64,000 nt of DNA from Saccharopolyspora hirsuta (GTDB lineage Bacteria > Actinomycetota > Actinomycetes > Mycobacteriales > Pseudonocardiaceae), in assembly GCF_008630535.1 (NCBI RefSeq), contig NZ_VWPH01000007.1:124001-188000 (forward strand), read 5' to 3'. The notes beneath the pieces are model-generated. The model ran no database searches, was not told the DNA's origin, and saw only the letters and a list, made by a program, of their open reading frames with translations. Shown in pieces: positions 1-9,615 of the stretch; within the stretch, counting starts at the first letter, position 1, and every line of letters begins with the position of its first letter. Made by a program: the position numbers and the translations under genes.

Positions 1-335
1 CCGTAGCCGGTGCCGCCGTAGATCGGCAGGACGTGGAAGCCGGGCAGGTGCGCGGCGTAGCGCTGGAACGCCTCGGAGACCTGGATGGCCAGTTCCCGGG
101 TCGGCGCGAGCACCATGGCCTGCGGGCCCTTGGCGTCGAGGTCCAGGCGGGACAGGATGGGCAGCGCGAACGCGGCGGTCTTGCCGGTGCCGGTCTGCGC
201 CAGACCCAGCACGTCGCGCCCCTCCAGGAGCAGCGGGATGGTCTGCGCCTGGATCGGGGAGGGGGTTTCGTAGCCGATCTCGGTGAGCGCCTGGCGGACG
301 CGCGGGTCGAGGTCGAGCTCGTCAAAGGTCTGCAT
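1..335 (-). CDS. DEAD-box RNA helicase, N-terminal part (runs off the window)
   Basis: The first 111 residues of an ATP-dependent RNA helicase of the DeaD/RhlE type are visible; the rest lies beyond base 1. In order they show the Q motif (GYETPSPIQAQTIP, about residues 23-36), motif I AQTGTGKT, motif Ia PTRELAIQV and the GG motif (IYGGTGYG). Such enzymes unwind short RNA duplexes in ribosome assembly and mRNA turnover. The ATG at 335 has GAGGAG about 11 bases upstream. The 295 bases between this start and the next gene hold no convincing gene; they could be a long 5' leader, common for cold-shock helicases, but that is inference. Without the C-terminus the subfamily cannot be fixed. Confidence 0.93.
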   Translation of the reverse strand, partial: MQTFDELDLDPRVRQALTEIGYETPSPIQAQTIPLLLEGRDVLGLAQTGTGKTAAFALPILSRLDLDAKGPQAMVLAPTRELAIQVSEAFQRYAAHLPGFHVLPIYGGTGY

Positions 336-630
336 GCTGAACGCGGGTCTCCTCGCTGGGGTCGACAGGGGGCTGATGGATCGCGGAAACGGCCCGGTGC
401 TGCCCGCCAGGAGGGGGGCGTGGGGTCGGCGCGGTGGTGGAGCCGACCACGGGGCGGTCGCTTGCGCTTGTCGAACCGCGCGTTCCGCTGGACGCACACC
501 CTGTTGCCAGTCACCCGCAGCTCGATGATTCTCAGCCTGGTGCGGCGACCTCCTGGCCGCAGCACCAGCAATCCAGCCTAGCGATCGAGATCCGCGCCCG
601 CCGCGCCGCCCCGGCACAACGGGACGCACA

Positions 631-1215
631 TCACGCCCGGACGTCCAGCCGGAGCCCGGGAGCGACGTCGTCGCGGGTCAGCAGGTGCACCCGCTGCCAG
701 CCGCGCGGCACCGCGCCACCGCGCAGCCTGCGGTGCATCCGGTCCGCGCGCTGGACGTGCCGCTGGAACGACGTGCGGCGGATCAACCGGCCGCGCTGCT
801 GCTGCCCGGCCAGCGCGTCGCGCGGATCGGCGTGCAGCCACACCAGCACCCGCTGCCGCCCGCTCAGCCAGCCGAACACCACCAGCAGGGCGCGGGTGGT
901 GGCGCGGGTGGCGGGTTCGTGCGCGACGACCGGGCCGGGCGCGGTCAGGCAGAACCAGACGATGCGGGTCCGGTGCGCCAGGTGCACCACCGGCCGGTAG
1001 TAGCGGTAGGGCAGCCGGTCCGGCAGGACCTCGCGCAGGCGCGCGCGGACCTGCTCGGAGTCCAGCGCCGAGATGCTGGCGTCCGCGCGCAGCTTGCCCA
1101 GCGCCGTGCTCTTGCCGGCGCCGGGCAGTCCGGCCAGGACGACGAGGGATCGGCGGCCGACGCGCACGGTCGGCGGGGGGTTTGCGACCACTGGTGGTGA
1201 GTCCGGTATGTCCAC
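631..1215 (-). CDS. P-loop (AAA-type) small-molecule or nucleotide kinase-like ATPase
   Basis: A 194-residue protein with a clear Walker A near its N-terminus ([18 protein letters not shown], about residues 24-41) and an early Asp-Ser-Glu (ALDSEQVR) typical of P-loop kinases with a lid domain. Arg-rich helices follow (RLIRRTSFQRH). It resembles actinobacterial 'AAA family ATPase' proteins of the Zeta/chloramphenicol-phosphotransferase-like fold; the substrate is unknown. The GTG at 1215 fits the length, but no good ribosome-binding site precedes it; a GTG about 11 codons downstream is possible. It sits where glnD would be expected after glnB, separated by 476 bases with a terminator, so it is not part of the amtB-glnB operon. 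Confidence 0.7.
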   Translation of the reverse strand: MDIPDSPPVVANPPPTVRVGRRSLVVLAGLPGAGKSTALGKLRADASISALDSEQVRARLREVLPDRLPYRYYRPVVHLAHRTRIVWFCLTAPGPVVAHEPATRATTRALLVVFGWLSGRQRVLVWLHADPRDALAGQQQRGRLIRRTSFQRHVQRADRMHRRLRGGAVPRGWQRVHLLTRDDVAPGLRLDVRA

Positions 1216-1328
1216 GACGAGGACCAGATTACGCGTTGATCGATCTTGCCCGGAGGGGTCCGGCGCGGGGGAACGCGGTTTCGATGAAGCCGTTCTCATG
1301 ATGGCTGGTGGCCGCGGGCGCGAAGGAA

Positions 1329-1363
1329 GGAGGCGGCTCGCCCTCCCCTCGCGAGCCGCCTCC
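1329..1363. other. Perfect 12-bp hairpin in the glnB-kinase spacer
   Basis: GGAGGCGGCTCG at 1329-1340 pairs without mismatch with 1352-1363, with an 11-base loop. On the minus strand it is followed by TTCCTTC, so it may be a weak terminator or the end of a small RNA. The 476-base spacer 1216-1691 otherwise holds the glnB terminator and no convincing coding frame. Confidence 0.55.
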
Positions 1364-1635
1364 CGCACCAACCCCCTGGTGCACTTCGCAGTCCGCCCGG
1401 GTGGCCCTTCCCCTGCCACCCGCGCGGGTTCCCCCGTTGCGATCGCCAGGCCCGGAATCACCCGCCCGACCCCCAGTGCGGGCGGGTGCCCCCTCCGGTT
1501 CCCCCTGATCTCCGCGTCGCACCTAGAAGTCTGCCGCCCGGCGGGCTCCGGCGAGACCGTGAAGCCCCCTGAGTGCGGCTGCGTAGTGCTACTCACCTCG
1601 GCCCGCTCCCGGTCGGAAAACCACTCACGAAAAGC

Positions 1636-1676
1636 CGGGAGGGCGCCTCCGGCCGGTGGCCGGGGACGCCCTCCCG
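1636..1676 (-). terminator. Rho-independent terminator of amtB-glnB
   Basis: CGGGAGGGCG (1636-1645) pairs perfectly with 1667-1676, with a second CCGGCC/GGCCGG stem inside the loop. On the minus strand it starts 16 bases after the glnB stop and runs into GCTTTTCG, a short U-tract. Confidence 0.85.
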
Positions 1677-1691
1677 AGAACTCGCCAGGGG

Positions 1692-3364
<1,673 letters not shown>

Positions 3365-3411
3365 ATCGCCTCCCGTGCGGACCGAGTTGCGCCGCATCAT
3401 CGGGAATGCCT

Positions 3412-3449
3412 GTTTCAGCCGACCCGTCCTGCTGTTTCAGCGCGGTGAA
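3412..3449 (-). promoter_or_regulatory. Probable GlnR box upstream of amtB
   Basis: Read on the minus strand the region gives TTCAC-N6-GAAAC-N6-ACGGG-N6-GAAAC. Two exact GAAAC sites are 22 bases apart and the first half-site is close to GTNAC, matching the known actinobacterial GlnR layout. It lies 48-85 bases before the amtB start. GlnR would activate amtB-glnB under nitrogen limitation. Confidence 0.72.
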
Positions 3450-3466
3450 ATCGAGCTCACCGGGTG

Positions 3467-4696
3467 TTAAGCCCGCGTTGTGAGGTCACCGCCGTGTTGC
3501 ACGGACGGCACCTGGCGGTGGCGGCAGGCGAGCAGACCGGCGATCAACCAGGCGGCGCAGCAGGCCATCAGCAGCGCCATCGGGGCGGTCCAGTTGCCCG
3601 CGAGGTCGTGCAGGAGCCCGATCAGCAGCGGACCGGTCGCGGCGATGAGGTATCCGACGCCCTGCGCCATCCCGGACAGCGCGGCCGTGGTGTCGCTGTC
3701 CGGCGAGCGCAGCCCGATCACCGTCAGCGCCAGCCCGAACGCCGCGCCCTGCGCGACCCCCAGCAGGATCACCGCGGGCCACACGGCGGCGGCCGGACCG
3801 ACCAGGATCCCGGCGAAGCCGAGCGCGATGCACACGGCCAGCGCGGTGGAGATCGGCCGCTGGTCGCGGAACCGGCGGCACAGCACCGGCACCGTGAGCG
3901 ACCCGACGGCCTGCACCGCCGCCTGCACGCCGAGCGCCAGCCCGGCCAGCCCGGCGCTCATGCCGCGGCCCTGCAGCATGGTCGGCAACCAGCCGAACAC
4001 GACGTAGGCCATCGCCGACTGCAGGCCCATGAACGCGGTGACCTGCCAGGCCAGCGGGCTGCGCCACAGCGCGCCGGGCCGCGACGGCTGCGGCGGCTCG
4101 CCGGAGCCGCGGCGCAGGACGAAGGCGCTGATCACCAGGGCCACCAGCACCGGAACCGCGAGCAGCCCGAGCGGGGCCTGCCAGGCGGAGCCCAGCGCGA
4201 CGCCGACCGGCACCACGACGCTGGCCGCGAAAGCGCCGCCCAGCGTCAGGCAGACCGTGTACACGGCGGTGATCACCGGGATGTTGTGCGGGAAGTCGCG
4301 CTTGATCAGCCCCGGCAGCGCCACGTTCGCCACCGCGATGGCGGCCCCGACCACGACCGTGCCCGCCAGCAGCGCCCAGGTCGATCCCACCGCCCGCAGC
4401 GAGTTGCCGACCAGCAGCACGACCAGGCAGCCGACGACGACCTTCTCGTCGCCGAACCGCTGCCGCAGCGCCGGGGCGACGAACGCGAACACCCCCAGGC
4501 ACACCACCGGCAGCGTGGTCAGCACCCCGCCGAAGGTGTTCGACACCCCGAGGTCCTGCTGGATCCGCTCCAGCAGCGGCGCCACCGCGGTGAACGGCGG
4601 CCGCAGCGCCAGCGCGACCAGCACGATCAGGACCATGGTGGCCACCGCGGCCCTGCCCGCAGCGCGCGGCGGCGCCTGCTGGACTCCGGTACTCAC
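3467..4696 (-). CDS. MFS transporter, CynX/NimT-like
   Basis: A 409-residue major facilitator with about 12 membrane helices. The opening (LRPPFTAVAPLLERIQQDLG, then GGVLTTLPVVCLGVFAFVAP) is characteristic of the CynX/NimT branch, which includes cyanate and 2-nitroimidazole transporters. The cargo cannot be read from sequence. The GTG start at 4696 overlaps the stop of the upstream GntR gene (GTGA), so regulator and transporter are one coupled unit; the regulator's ligand is likely the transported compound or a relative. The gene ends about 18 bases before the GlnR box of amtB. Confidence 0.88.
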   Translation of the reverse strand: MSTGVQQAPPRAAGRAAVATMVLIVLVALALRPPFTAVAPLLERIQQDLGVSNTFGGVLTTLPVVCLGVFAFVAPALRQRFGDEKVVVGCLVVLLVGNSLRAVGSTWALLAGTVVVGAAIAVANVALPGLIKRDFPHNIPVITAVYTVCLTLGGAFAASVVVPVGVALGSAWQAPLGLLAVPVLVALVISAFVLRRGSGEPPQPSRPGALWRSPLAWQVTAFMGLQSAMAYVVFGWLPTMLQGRGMSAGLAGLALGVQAAVQAVGSLTVPVLCRRFRDQRPISTALAVCIALGFAGILVGPAAAVWPAVILLGVAQGAAFGLALTVIGLRSPDSDTTAALSGMAQGVGYLIAATGPLLIGLLHDLAGNWTAPMALLMACCAAWLIAGLLACRHRQVPSVQHGGDLTTRA

Positions 4697-5382
4697 TGCG
4701 CAGTTCCCCTCTCGTCGACGACGCCCTGCAGCGACGTCAGGCACGGTTCGATCACGGCTTGAGCGGCTCTGGCCGCGGATTCGGGATCGCGACCGGCGAT
4801 CGCGTCGAACAGCGCGCGGTGCGCCTCCGGACCGCCTTCGTCCAACGCGCTGTCCGCGCGCAGCGCCACCAGGCTCTCCCGCAGCCGTTCGCTCAGGTAG
4901 CGGTACATCTCGGTGAGCAGCGGGTTGCGCGCAGCGTCGACCACGGCGGAGTGGAACTCGACGTCGGCGGCACCGAACGCTTCCGGTGAGGCAGCGCGGT
5001 CGCGCCGGTCCAGCAGCTCGCGCAACCGCTCGACGTCGGCGTCCTCGCGCCGCTGCGCGGCCAACCGCGCGGCTTGCACGTCGTGGGCCAGCTGCACCTC
5101 GAAGACGTCCCGCAGCTCGGCCAGCCGCAGCTGCCGCAGCATCGGCGTCGGATCGGCCGCGGACACCACGAAGGTCCCGGCCCCCTGCCGGGCTTCCAAG
5201 CACCCGAGCTGCACCAAAGCCCGAACGGCCTCCCGAACGACGGCCCGGCTCACGCCGAGCTGAGCAACCAGCTCCTGCTCGGTGGGTATCCGCTCTCCCG
5301 GCGCCCAAGCCCCGTTCGCCAACTGCTCGTTCAGCGCAGCGATGACCTCGTCGACGGAAGACCGCCGCCCGACAACCCGCAT
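4693..5382 (-). CDS. GntR-family regulator, FadR/FCD subfamily
   Basis: A 229-residue repressor. Residues 8-75 form the winged helix (GERIPTEQELVAQLGVSRAVVREAVRAL, quoted in part: VSRAVVREAVRAL), with the GAGTFV wing turn. Residues 90-215 form the all-helical FCD ligand-binding domain, with an FHSAVVDAARNPLL segment carrying a typical metal or acid-binding His. It probably controls itself and the coupled MFS gene. An imperfect TTGTC-T-GACGA palindrome 38 bases upstream is a good operator candidate. The ATG at 5382 fits the family N-terminus. Confidence 0.93.
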   Translation of the reverse strand: MRVVGRRSSVDEVIAALNEQLANGAWAPGERIPTEQELVAQLGVSRAVVREAVRALVQLGCLEARQGAGTFVVSAADPTPMLRQLRLAELRDVFEVQLAHDVQAARLAAQRREDADVERLRELLDRRDRAASPEAFGAADVEFHSAVVDAARNPLLTEMYRYLSERLRESLVALRADSALDEGGPEAHRALFDAIAGRDPESAARAAQAVIEPCLTSLQGVVDERGTAQ

Positions 5383-5419
5383 CCCACAACCTCCCGCCAG
5401 ACGGTATGCGACAGGTCAG

Positions 5420-5430
5420 TCGTCAGACAA
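5420..5430 (-). promoter_or_regulatory. Candidate GntR/FCD operator
   Basis: On the minus strand the site reads TTGTCTGACGA, a palindrome with one mismatch to the common FadR-type operator TTGTC-N-GACAA. It lies just upstream of the GntR gene, where autoregulation would place it. Confidence 0.5.
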
Positions 5431-5589
5431 ATTTCCGCCCGGTGAGAACCGCCACCAAACCACCGTGATCATCCCGACAAACAACCAACCACCAGGACAA
5501 AACGGATACGGTTCAAGACGGCTGATCAAGCAGAGCGGAGGCCAACCCGTGCCGGAGAGAAGCTGTGACCACGCCCGGAGGAGCGCGTA

Positions 5590-6297
5590 GTGCCGACCAG
5601 GACGAGCCCTGAGCAGCTGGCGACCAGCCGCAGGAACCTCTTCCGGATCTTCGCGGCGGCGGCCCTGACCGGGGTGGCCATGTACGTCCTGGAGCAGAAC
5701 CTGGTTGCCGAACCCGGTTCACCGCTGAACCTCGGTTGGCTCCTCGCGGGGTACCTGGCGATGGTGAGCGGAATGCTCGGCCACGTCGTCTTGCGCCGTT
5801 CGGGCCTCAACGACAAGCCAGCCACCCTCCTCGCCGCGGCCGGGTGCCTAGCGCTCTTCCCGCTCCTGTGGTGGCTCTTGGTCTTCGCCAGAAGTCCGCA
5901 CGAGGTCTGCACCGTCCGGCACCCGGACGGGATCATCCGGAACGAGTGGTGCCTCGAACGGATTCCGGGAACCTACGACGTCATCCCGGACAACGGCGGC
6001 CCCCTCGGACTCGCGCTGCTGGCCGCCGCGGCGATCGTCCTGGTGTTCATCGGAATCGGATACGCGCTCGGTCGGACGAATCGACGCCGAACGGTCCCGC
6101 TGCGCTGGTACCTGATCACCGGCGCCCTCTGGTCGGCGGTCCCGGCAACCCAGCTCGCGCTGAACCTGGCCAACACCCCCGGGCCCGAACGCCTCTGGAT
6201 CGTCCTCACCGCGACCGTCATCAGCGCCGTGGGCCTGACCGCCTGCTTCCACCAGAAGCGCCAACGCGATCAGTCAGCACGAGGTGAAGGTGAATAG
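5590..6297 (+). CDS. Six-helix membrane protein of unknown function (paralogue 1 of 3)
   Basis: A 235-residue protein I do not recognise. It has six likely membrane helices (about residues 18-38, 48-68, 78-100, 138-160, 172-192, 200-220). Between helices 3 and 4 is a loop with two cysteines, CTVRHPDG...EWC, that could form a disulfide outside the membrane; the tail is basic and ends in the cytoplasm. The GTG at 5590 follows GGAGGAG at good spacing. It is the first of three overlapping related genes. No catalytic motif is visible. Confidence 0.8.
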   Translation: MPTRTSPEQLATSRRNLFRIFAAAALTGVAMYVLEQNLVAEPGSPLNLGWLLAGYLAMVSGMLGHVVLRRSGLNDKPATLLAAAGCLALFPLLWWLLVFARSPHEVCTVRHPDGIIRNEWCLERIPGTYDVIPDNGGPLGLALLAAAAIVLVFIGIGYALGRTNRRRTVPLRWYLITGALWSAVPATQLALNLANTPGPERLWIVLTATVISAVGLTACFHQKRQRDQSARGEGE

Positions 6298-7012
6298 CTT
6301 CGACCAGCACGCTCCGACCGTGGAAAGAACGGCCACCCTGTTCAACGGCGCCAGAACCGTCTTCTGGTTGGAGGCCGCACTCGCCGCGCTGAGCGGCACG
6401 CTCTACGTCCTCCAGCGCAACGGGTTCATCGAATTCGGCTCCGCCGCGGCAACAACATTCCTGCTGGCCGGATCTTCGTCGATCGCCCTCTCCCCGCTCA
6501 TCTACACGGTGCTTCACCGCTTCGCCCGCACCGAGAAACGGGCGGAACCCCTCGCAATCGCTGGTGCTCTCGTGGTGATGTCGCTCCTCCTGTGGCTGCT
6601 GCACTTCGCAGAACCTGCGCTCTGCGCCACTGCCCACCTCGAAGGCCGTCCCGATCGAGTGGTCTGCGTCGGAACAGCGTTCAACCTCAGCGATTTCCTC
6701 GGCTGGCCGCTTCTGGTCGCTGCGCTCACCTACGCAGTGATCATCGGTATCGGCTTCGGTTTCGCCCGGCTCAGCGGAACGCGCCTCGAACCCCCGAAGT
6801 GGTTCTGGCACCAAGCGATTCTCATGGGCGCTCCGATAGCAGCCCTGGGCGCCATGAACGTGGCCGACTCTCCCAAGTCCCACAGGATCTGGATCCTCCT
6901 CGCCGTAGTGGCCATCACCTTCCCGCTCCTGATCCACGTTCTCCGACGACGGCAACAGCTGTCGAAGGCATCGCGAAGCAAAAAGCCTGCTCAGAGGATC
7001 AGAGGTGAGTAG
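6290..7012 (+). CDS. Six-helix membrane protein of unknown function (paralogue 2 of 3)
   Basis: A 240-residue relative of the preceding and following genes, with the same order of six helices and two cysteines in the matching loop (LCATAHLEGRPDRVVC). The HPDG motif of the neighbours has become HLEG. The N-terminal part before helix 1 is longer and ends in TLFNGARTVFWLE. The start is ambiguous: GTG at 6284 or GTG at 6290. I prefer 6290, with GAGG five bases upstream. It overlaps the preceding gene by 8 bases and the next one by 8. Function unknown; membrane location is well supported. Confidence 0.77.
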   Translation: MNSFDQHAPTVERTATLFNGARTVFWLEAALAALSGTLYVLQRNGFIEFGSAAATTFLLAGSSSIALSPLIYTVLHRFARTEKRAEPLAIAGALVVMSLLLWLLHFAEPALCATAHLEGRPDRVVCVGTAFNLSDFLGWPLLVAALTYAVIIGIGFGFARLSGTRLEPPKWFWHQAILMGAPIAALGAMNVADSPKSHRIWILLAVVAITFPLLIHVLRRRQQLSKASRSKKPAQRIRGE

Positions 7013-7961
7013 CTTCCGCCCGGAGCCCAAGCGGACGCCGTTCCAGATCGCCCTCTGGGGCGTGGTCGTGATGTCGGCCAGCTCCACCATCGCGGCCTTG
7101 TGGGTTCAGCAAACCGCGCTGGTACTCCTCTTCAACGTCACGTTCTTGCTCGCCTTGGGTGTCGCGAAGACTCTCCGCGAAAGGCAGCTGGAGGACCACG
7201 CACGCGAAAGCGAGCCCAGCGATGAGGAGCACGCAGCGGATGCTGGAGAGCAGCAGCCCGCTCGGCGAAGCATCACGCTGCCTCGCGATGCGAAAGTCGT
7301 CCTCCTGGTGGAGCTGGTGGTGGCACTCGCGGGCGGAGCGCTCCACCTCCTCCAGATCGAAGGAGTCATCGGATTCGGGTCCGTCATCGCGACCACGTTG
7401 CTGCTGGCAGGCTCGGCATCGATCGCGTTCGGCATCCTCCTGCGCAGCCTCTTCCACCGGTTCGGAACTCCTGGCAGGTGGACCGACGCCGTCGCCACCG
7501 CTGGCGTCCTCGCGGCGTTCCCGCTGCTGTGCTGGCTCGGTTACTCCGCAGGTCGGCGAAACGGGCACTGCAGCGTTCGACACCCCGACGGGACCGAGCA
7601 GGACTACACCTGCGTGCCGCACGAGCCGGGGGAATACCTGCTGGTCAGCGACATCGGCAGCCAGCTCGGCCGACCGGTGCTCGGGGCGGCGCTCGTAGTC
7701 GCCCTGTTCATCGCGGCCGCCGTCGCGATCGGCGTCCCGGACCGGGGCAACCGCAGCATCCTCAGGCAGAACCTGATCTGCGCAGCCCTCGTTTCAGCTG
7801 TTCCCGCGACGGTGTTCGCACTGGAGCTCGGTGCCGCACCCAAGCTCGACAAGGCCTGGTCCGCGCTGGCAGTGCTGGTCGTGTTCCTGCCGCCCGCGAT
7901 CCACGCGATCCGGCGGAGAGTTCGGCTGGAGCGGATGCGCAAGGCCGGGACTCCCCGCTGA
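7005..7961 (+). CDS. Eight-helix membrane protein of unknown function (paralogue 3 of 3)
   Basis: A 318-residue protein whose C-terminal 230 residues repeat the six-helix plan of the two upstream genes, including the cysteine loop CSVRHPDGTEQDYTC. It has an added front of two helices (about 14-32 and 38-57) and an acidic cytoplasmic linker (ESEPSDEEHAADAGEQ). The GTG at 7005 overlaps the upstream gene and follows GAGG. A strong hairpin follows the stop. Conservation of the cysteine loop in all three copies suggests it is the functional surface. Confidence 0.8.
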   Translation: MSSFRPEPKRTPFQIALWGVVVMSASSTIAALWVQQTALVLLFNVTFLLALGVAKTLRERQLEDHARESEPSDEEHAADAGEQQPARRSITLPRDAKVVLLVELVVALAGGALHLLQIEGVIGFGSVIATTLLLAGSASIAFGILLRSLFHRFGTPGRWTDAVATAGVLAAFPLLCWLGYSAGRRNGHCSVRHPDGTEQDYTCVPHEPGEYLLVSDIGSQLGRPVLGAALVVALFIAAAVAIGVPDRGNRSILRQNLICAALVSAVPATVFALELGAAPKLDKAWSALAVLVVFLPPAIHAIRRRVRLERMRKAGTPR

Positions 7962-7967
7962 CAGCAG

Positions 7968-8000
7968 ACGGCCCCCGCACCGGGGGGGTGCGGGGGCCGT
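7968..8000. terminator. Bidirectional terminator between the membrane cluster and ftsY
   Basis: A perfect 14-bp stem (7968-7981 with 7987-8000) and a five-G loop lie between two convergent stops, 7961 (+) and 8011 (-). There is no U-tract, as is usual for GC-rich genomes. Confidence 0.8.
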
Positions 8001-8010
8001 TCGGCGGGGG

Positions 8011-9471
8011 TCAGTCGAGGAGGGCGTCCACGAAGGCTCCGGGTTCGAAGGGGGCCAGGTCGTCGGGGCCTTCGCCGAGGCCGACCAGCTTGACCGGGAC
8101 TCCCAGCTCTCGCTGGACCTGGAAGACGATGCCGCCCTTGGCCGTGCCGTCGAGCTTGGTCAGGACGATGCCCGTCACGTCCACCACCTCGGAGAAGACG
8201 CGGGCCTGGGTCAGGCCGTTCTGGCCCGTGGTGGCGTCCAGGACCAGCAGGACCTCGTCCACCTGGGCCTTCTTCTCCACCACGCGCTTGACCTTGCCCA
8301 GCTCGTCCATCAGGCCGGTCTTGGTGTGCAGGCGGCCCGCCGTGTCGACCAGGACCGCGTCCACCGCCGTGTCCGAGCCGCGGCTGACCGCCTCGAACGC
8401 CACGCTCGCCGGGTCCGCGCCCTCCTTGCCGCGGACCACCTCGGCACCCACCCGGTGGCCCCAGGTGGCCAGCTGCTCGACCGCCGCCGCGCGGAACGTG
8501 TCCGCCGCGCCGAGCAGGACGGTCCGGCCGTCGGCGACCAGGACCCGGGCCAGCTTGCCGGTCGTCGTGGTCTTGCCGGTGCCGTTGACGCCGACCACCA
8601 GCACCACTGCGGGCTTGCCGCCATCGGCCGGGTCGCCGTGCGGCAGCGCGCGCACCGCGCGCTCCATGTCCGGGCCGAGGGTGTCCACCAGCACCTCGCG
8701 CAGCAGGGCGCGCGCCTGCTCCGGGGTGCGGATGCCGCGCGAGGCGATCTCGGTGCGGAGGCGTTCGGTGATCTCGGTGGTGGTGGCCGCGCCCAGGTCG
8801 GCCATCAGCAGGGTGTCCTCGATCTCCTCCCAGGAGTCCTCGTCGAGGTCACCCGCGCCGAGCAGGCCCAGCAGGCCCTGGCCGAAGGTCGACCGGGAGC
8901 GCGACAGGCGACCGCGCAGCCGCTCCAGGCGGCCCGCCGTCGGCTCGATCTCCTCGATCTCCTCGGCCGCTCCCGGCTCCGCCGGGGTCGGCTCGGGCAC
9001 CGGCTCCACGCGCTCCTGCACCGGCACCTCGGGCTCGGCCGGGGCCTCGGGCGCCTTCTCGGGAGCCTCGGGCTGCTCCGGCTCCGAGGGCTTCTCCGGG
9101 GCCTCGGGCTGCGCGGGAGGCTCCTCCGTCGTGGTGCCGCCGTCCGGGAGCTGGACGTCGACGATGCCGCGGCGCTCGGTGTCGCGCGGCACCGCCGCGT
9201 CGTCACCGACCCCCGGCTGGCCCTCCACCTCGGTGCGCTCGCCCGCGGGGTGTTCCGGCGGGGCGGCCGTGGTGGGGCCACCGCTGGAGAGGCTGATACC
9301 GCCGCCCGCGCGGTAGCCGCCGCCCTTGACGGCCTCGGTCGGCGCGGCGCTGTCGTCCCGTTCGCTCAGGCTGATCCGGCGCCGACGGTTCAGCACCACA
9401 CCGGCGATCACGGCGATCGCCAGCACCAGCACCACGGCGACGATGATCAGAATCACGGTAGAGGTGGTCAC
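8011..9471 (-). CDS. ftsY: Signal recognition particle receptor FtsY
   Basis: A 486-residue SRP receptor GTPase that docks ribosome-SRP complexes at the membrane. A single N-terminal membrane helix (STVILIIVAVVLVLAIAVIA, residues 3-22, then RRRR) is followed by a long Glu/Pro-rich A domain (about 35-190). The NG domain has VVGVNGTGKTTTTGKLA (G1), DTFRAAA (G2), DTAGRLH (G3) and TKLDGTAKGG (G4). The GTG at 9471 has GGGAGGA eight bases upstream. In Mycobacterium ftsY directly follows smc and precedes amtB; here both junctions contain extra genes. Confidence 0.97.
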   Translation of the reverse strand: MTTSTVILIIVAVVLVLAIAVIAGVVLNRRRRISLSERDDSAAPTEAVKGGGYRAGGGISLSSGGPTTAAPPEHPAGERTEVEGQPGVGDDAAVPRDTERRGIVDVQLPDGGTTTEEPPAQPEAPEKPSEPEQPEAPEKAPEAPAEPEVPVQERVEPVPEPTPAEPGAAEEIEEIEPTAGRLERLRGRLSRSRSTFGQGLLGLLGAGDLDEDSWEEIEDTLLMADLGAATTTEITERLRTEIASRGIRTPEQARALLREVLVDTLGPDMERAVRALPHGDPADGGKPAVVLVVGVNGTGKTTTTGKLARVLVADGRTVLLGAADTFRAAAVEQLATWGHRVGAEVVRGKEGADPASVAFEAVSRGSDTAVDAVLVDTAGRLHTKTGLMDELGKVKRVVEKKAQVDEVLLVLDATTGQNGLTQARVFSEVVDVTGIVLTKLDGTAKGGIVFQVQRELGVPVKLVGLGEGPDDLAPFEPGAFVDALLD

Positions 9472-9596
9472 CCGCCCATCCTCCCACCTGCTGATTCGGA
9501 CACCGGCACGCGCCCCGCAGCCCAGCTCGCCAACTGAAGCGATGTAGTGAGCAAATAACCAACAAAACGAGTCCGACGCTTGCATTTGTCAGCCGC

Positions 9597-9612
9597 TGTG
9601 CCTTAGACCACA
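9597..9612 (+). promoter_or_regulatory. DasR-like (dre) site in front of anmK
   Basis: The 16-base site reads TGTGCCTTAGACCACA. The right half, TAGACCACA, fits the dre consensus perfectly and the left edge TGTG also fits; overall about 13 of 16 positions agree. It ends three bases before the anmK start, a position where a GlcNAc-responsive GntR repressor could block expression. No DasR gene is in the window. Confidence 0.42.
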
Positions 9613-9615
9613 TAC

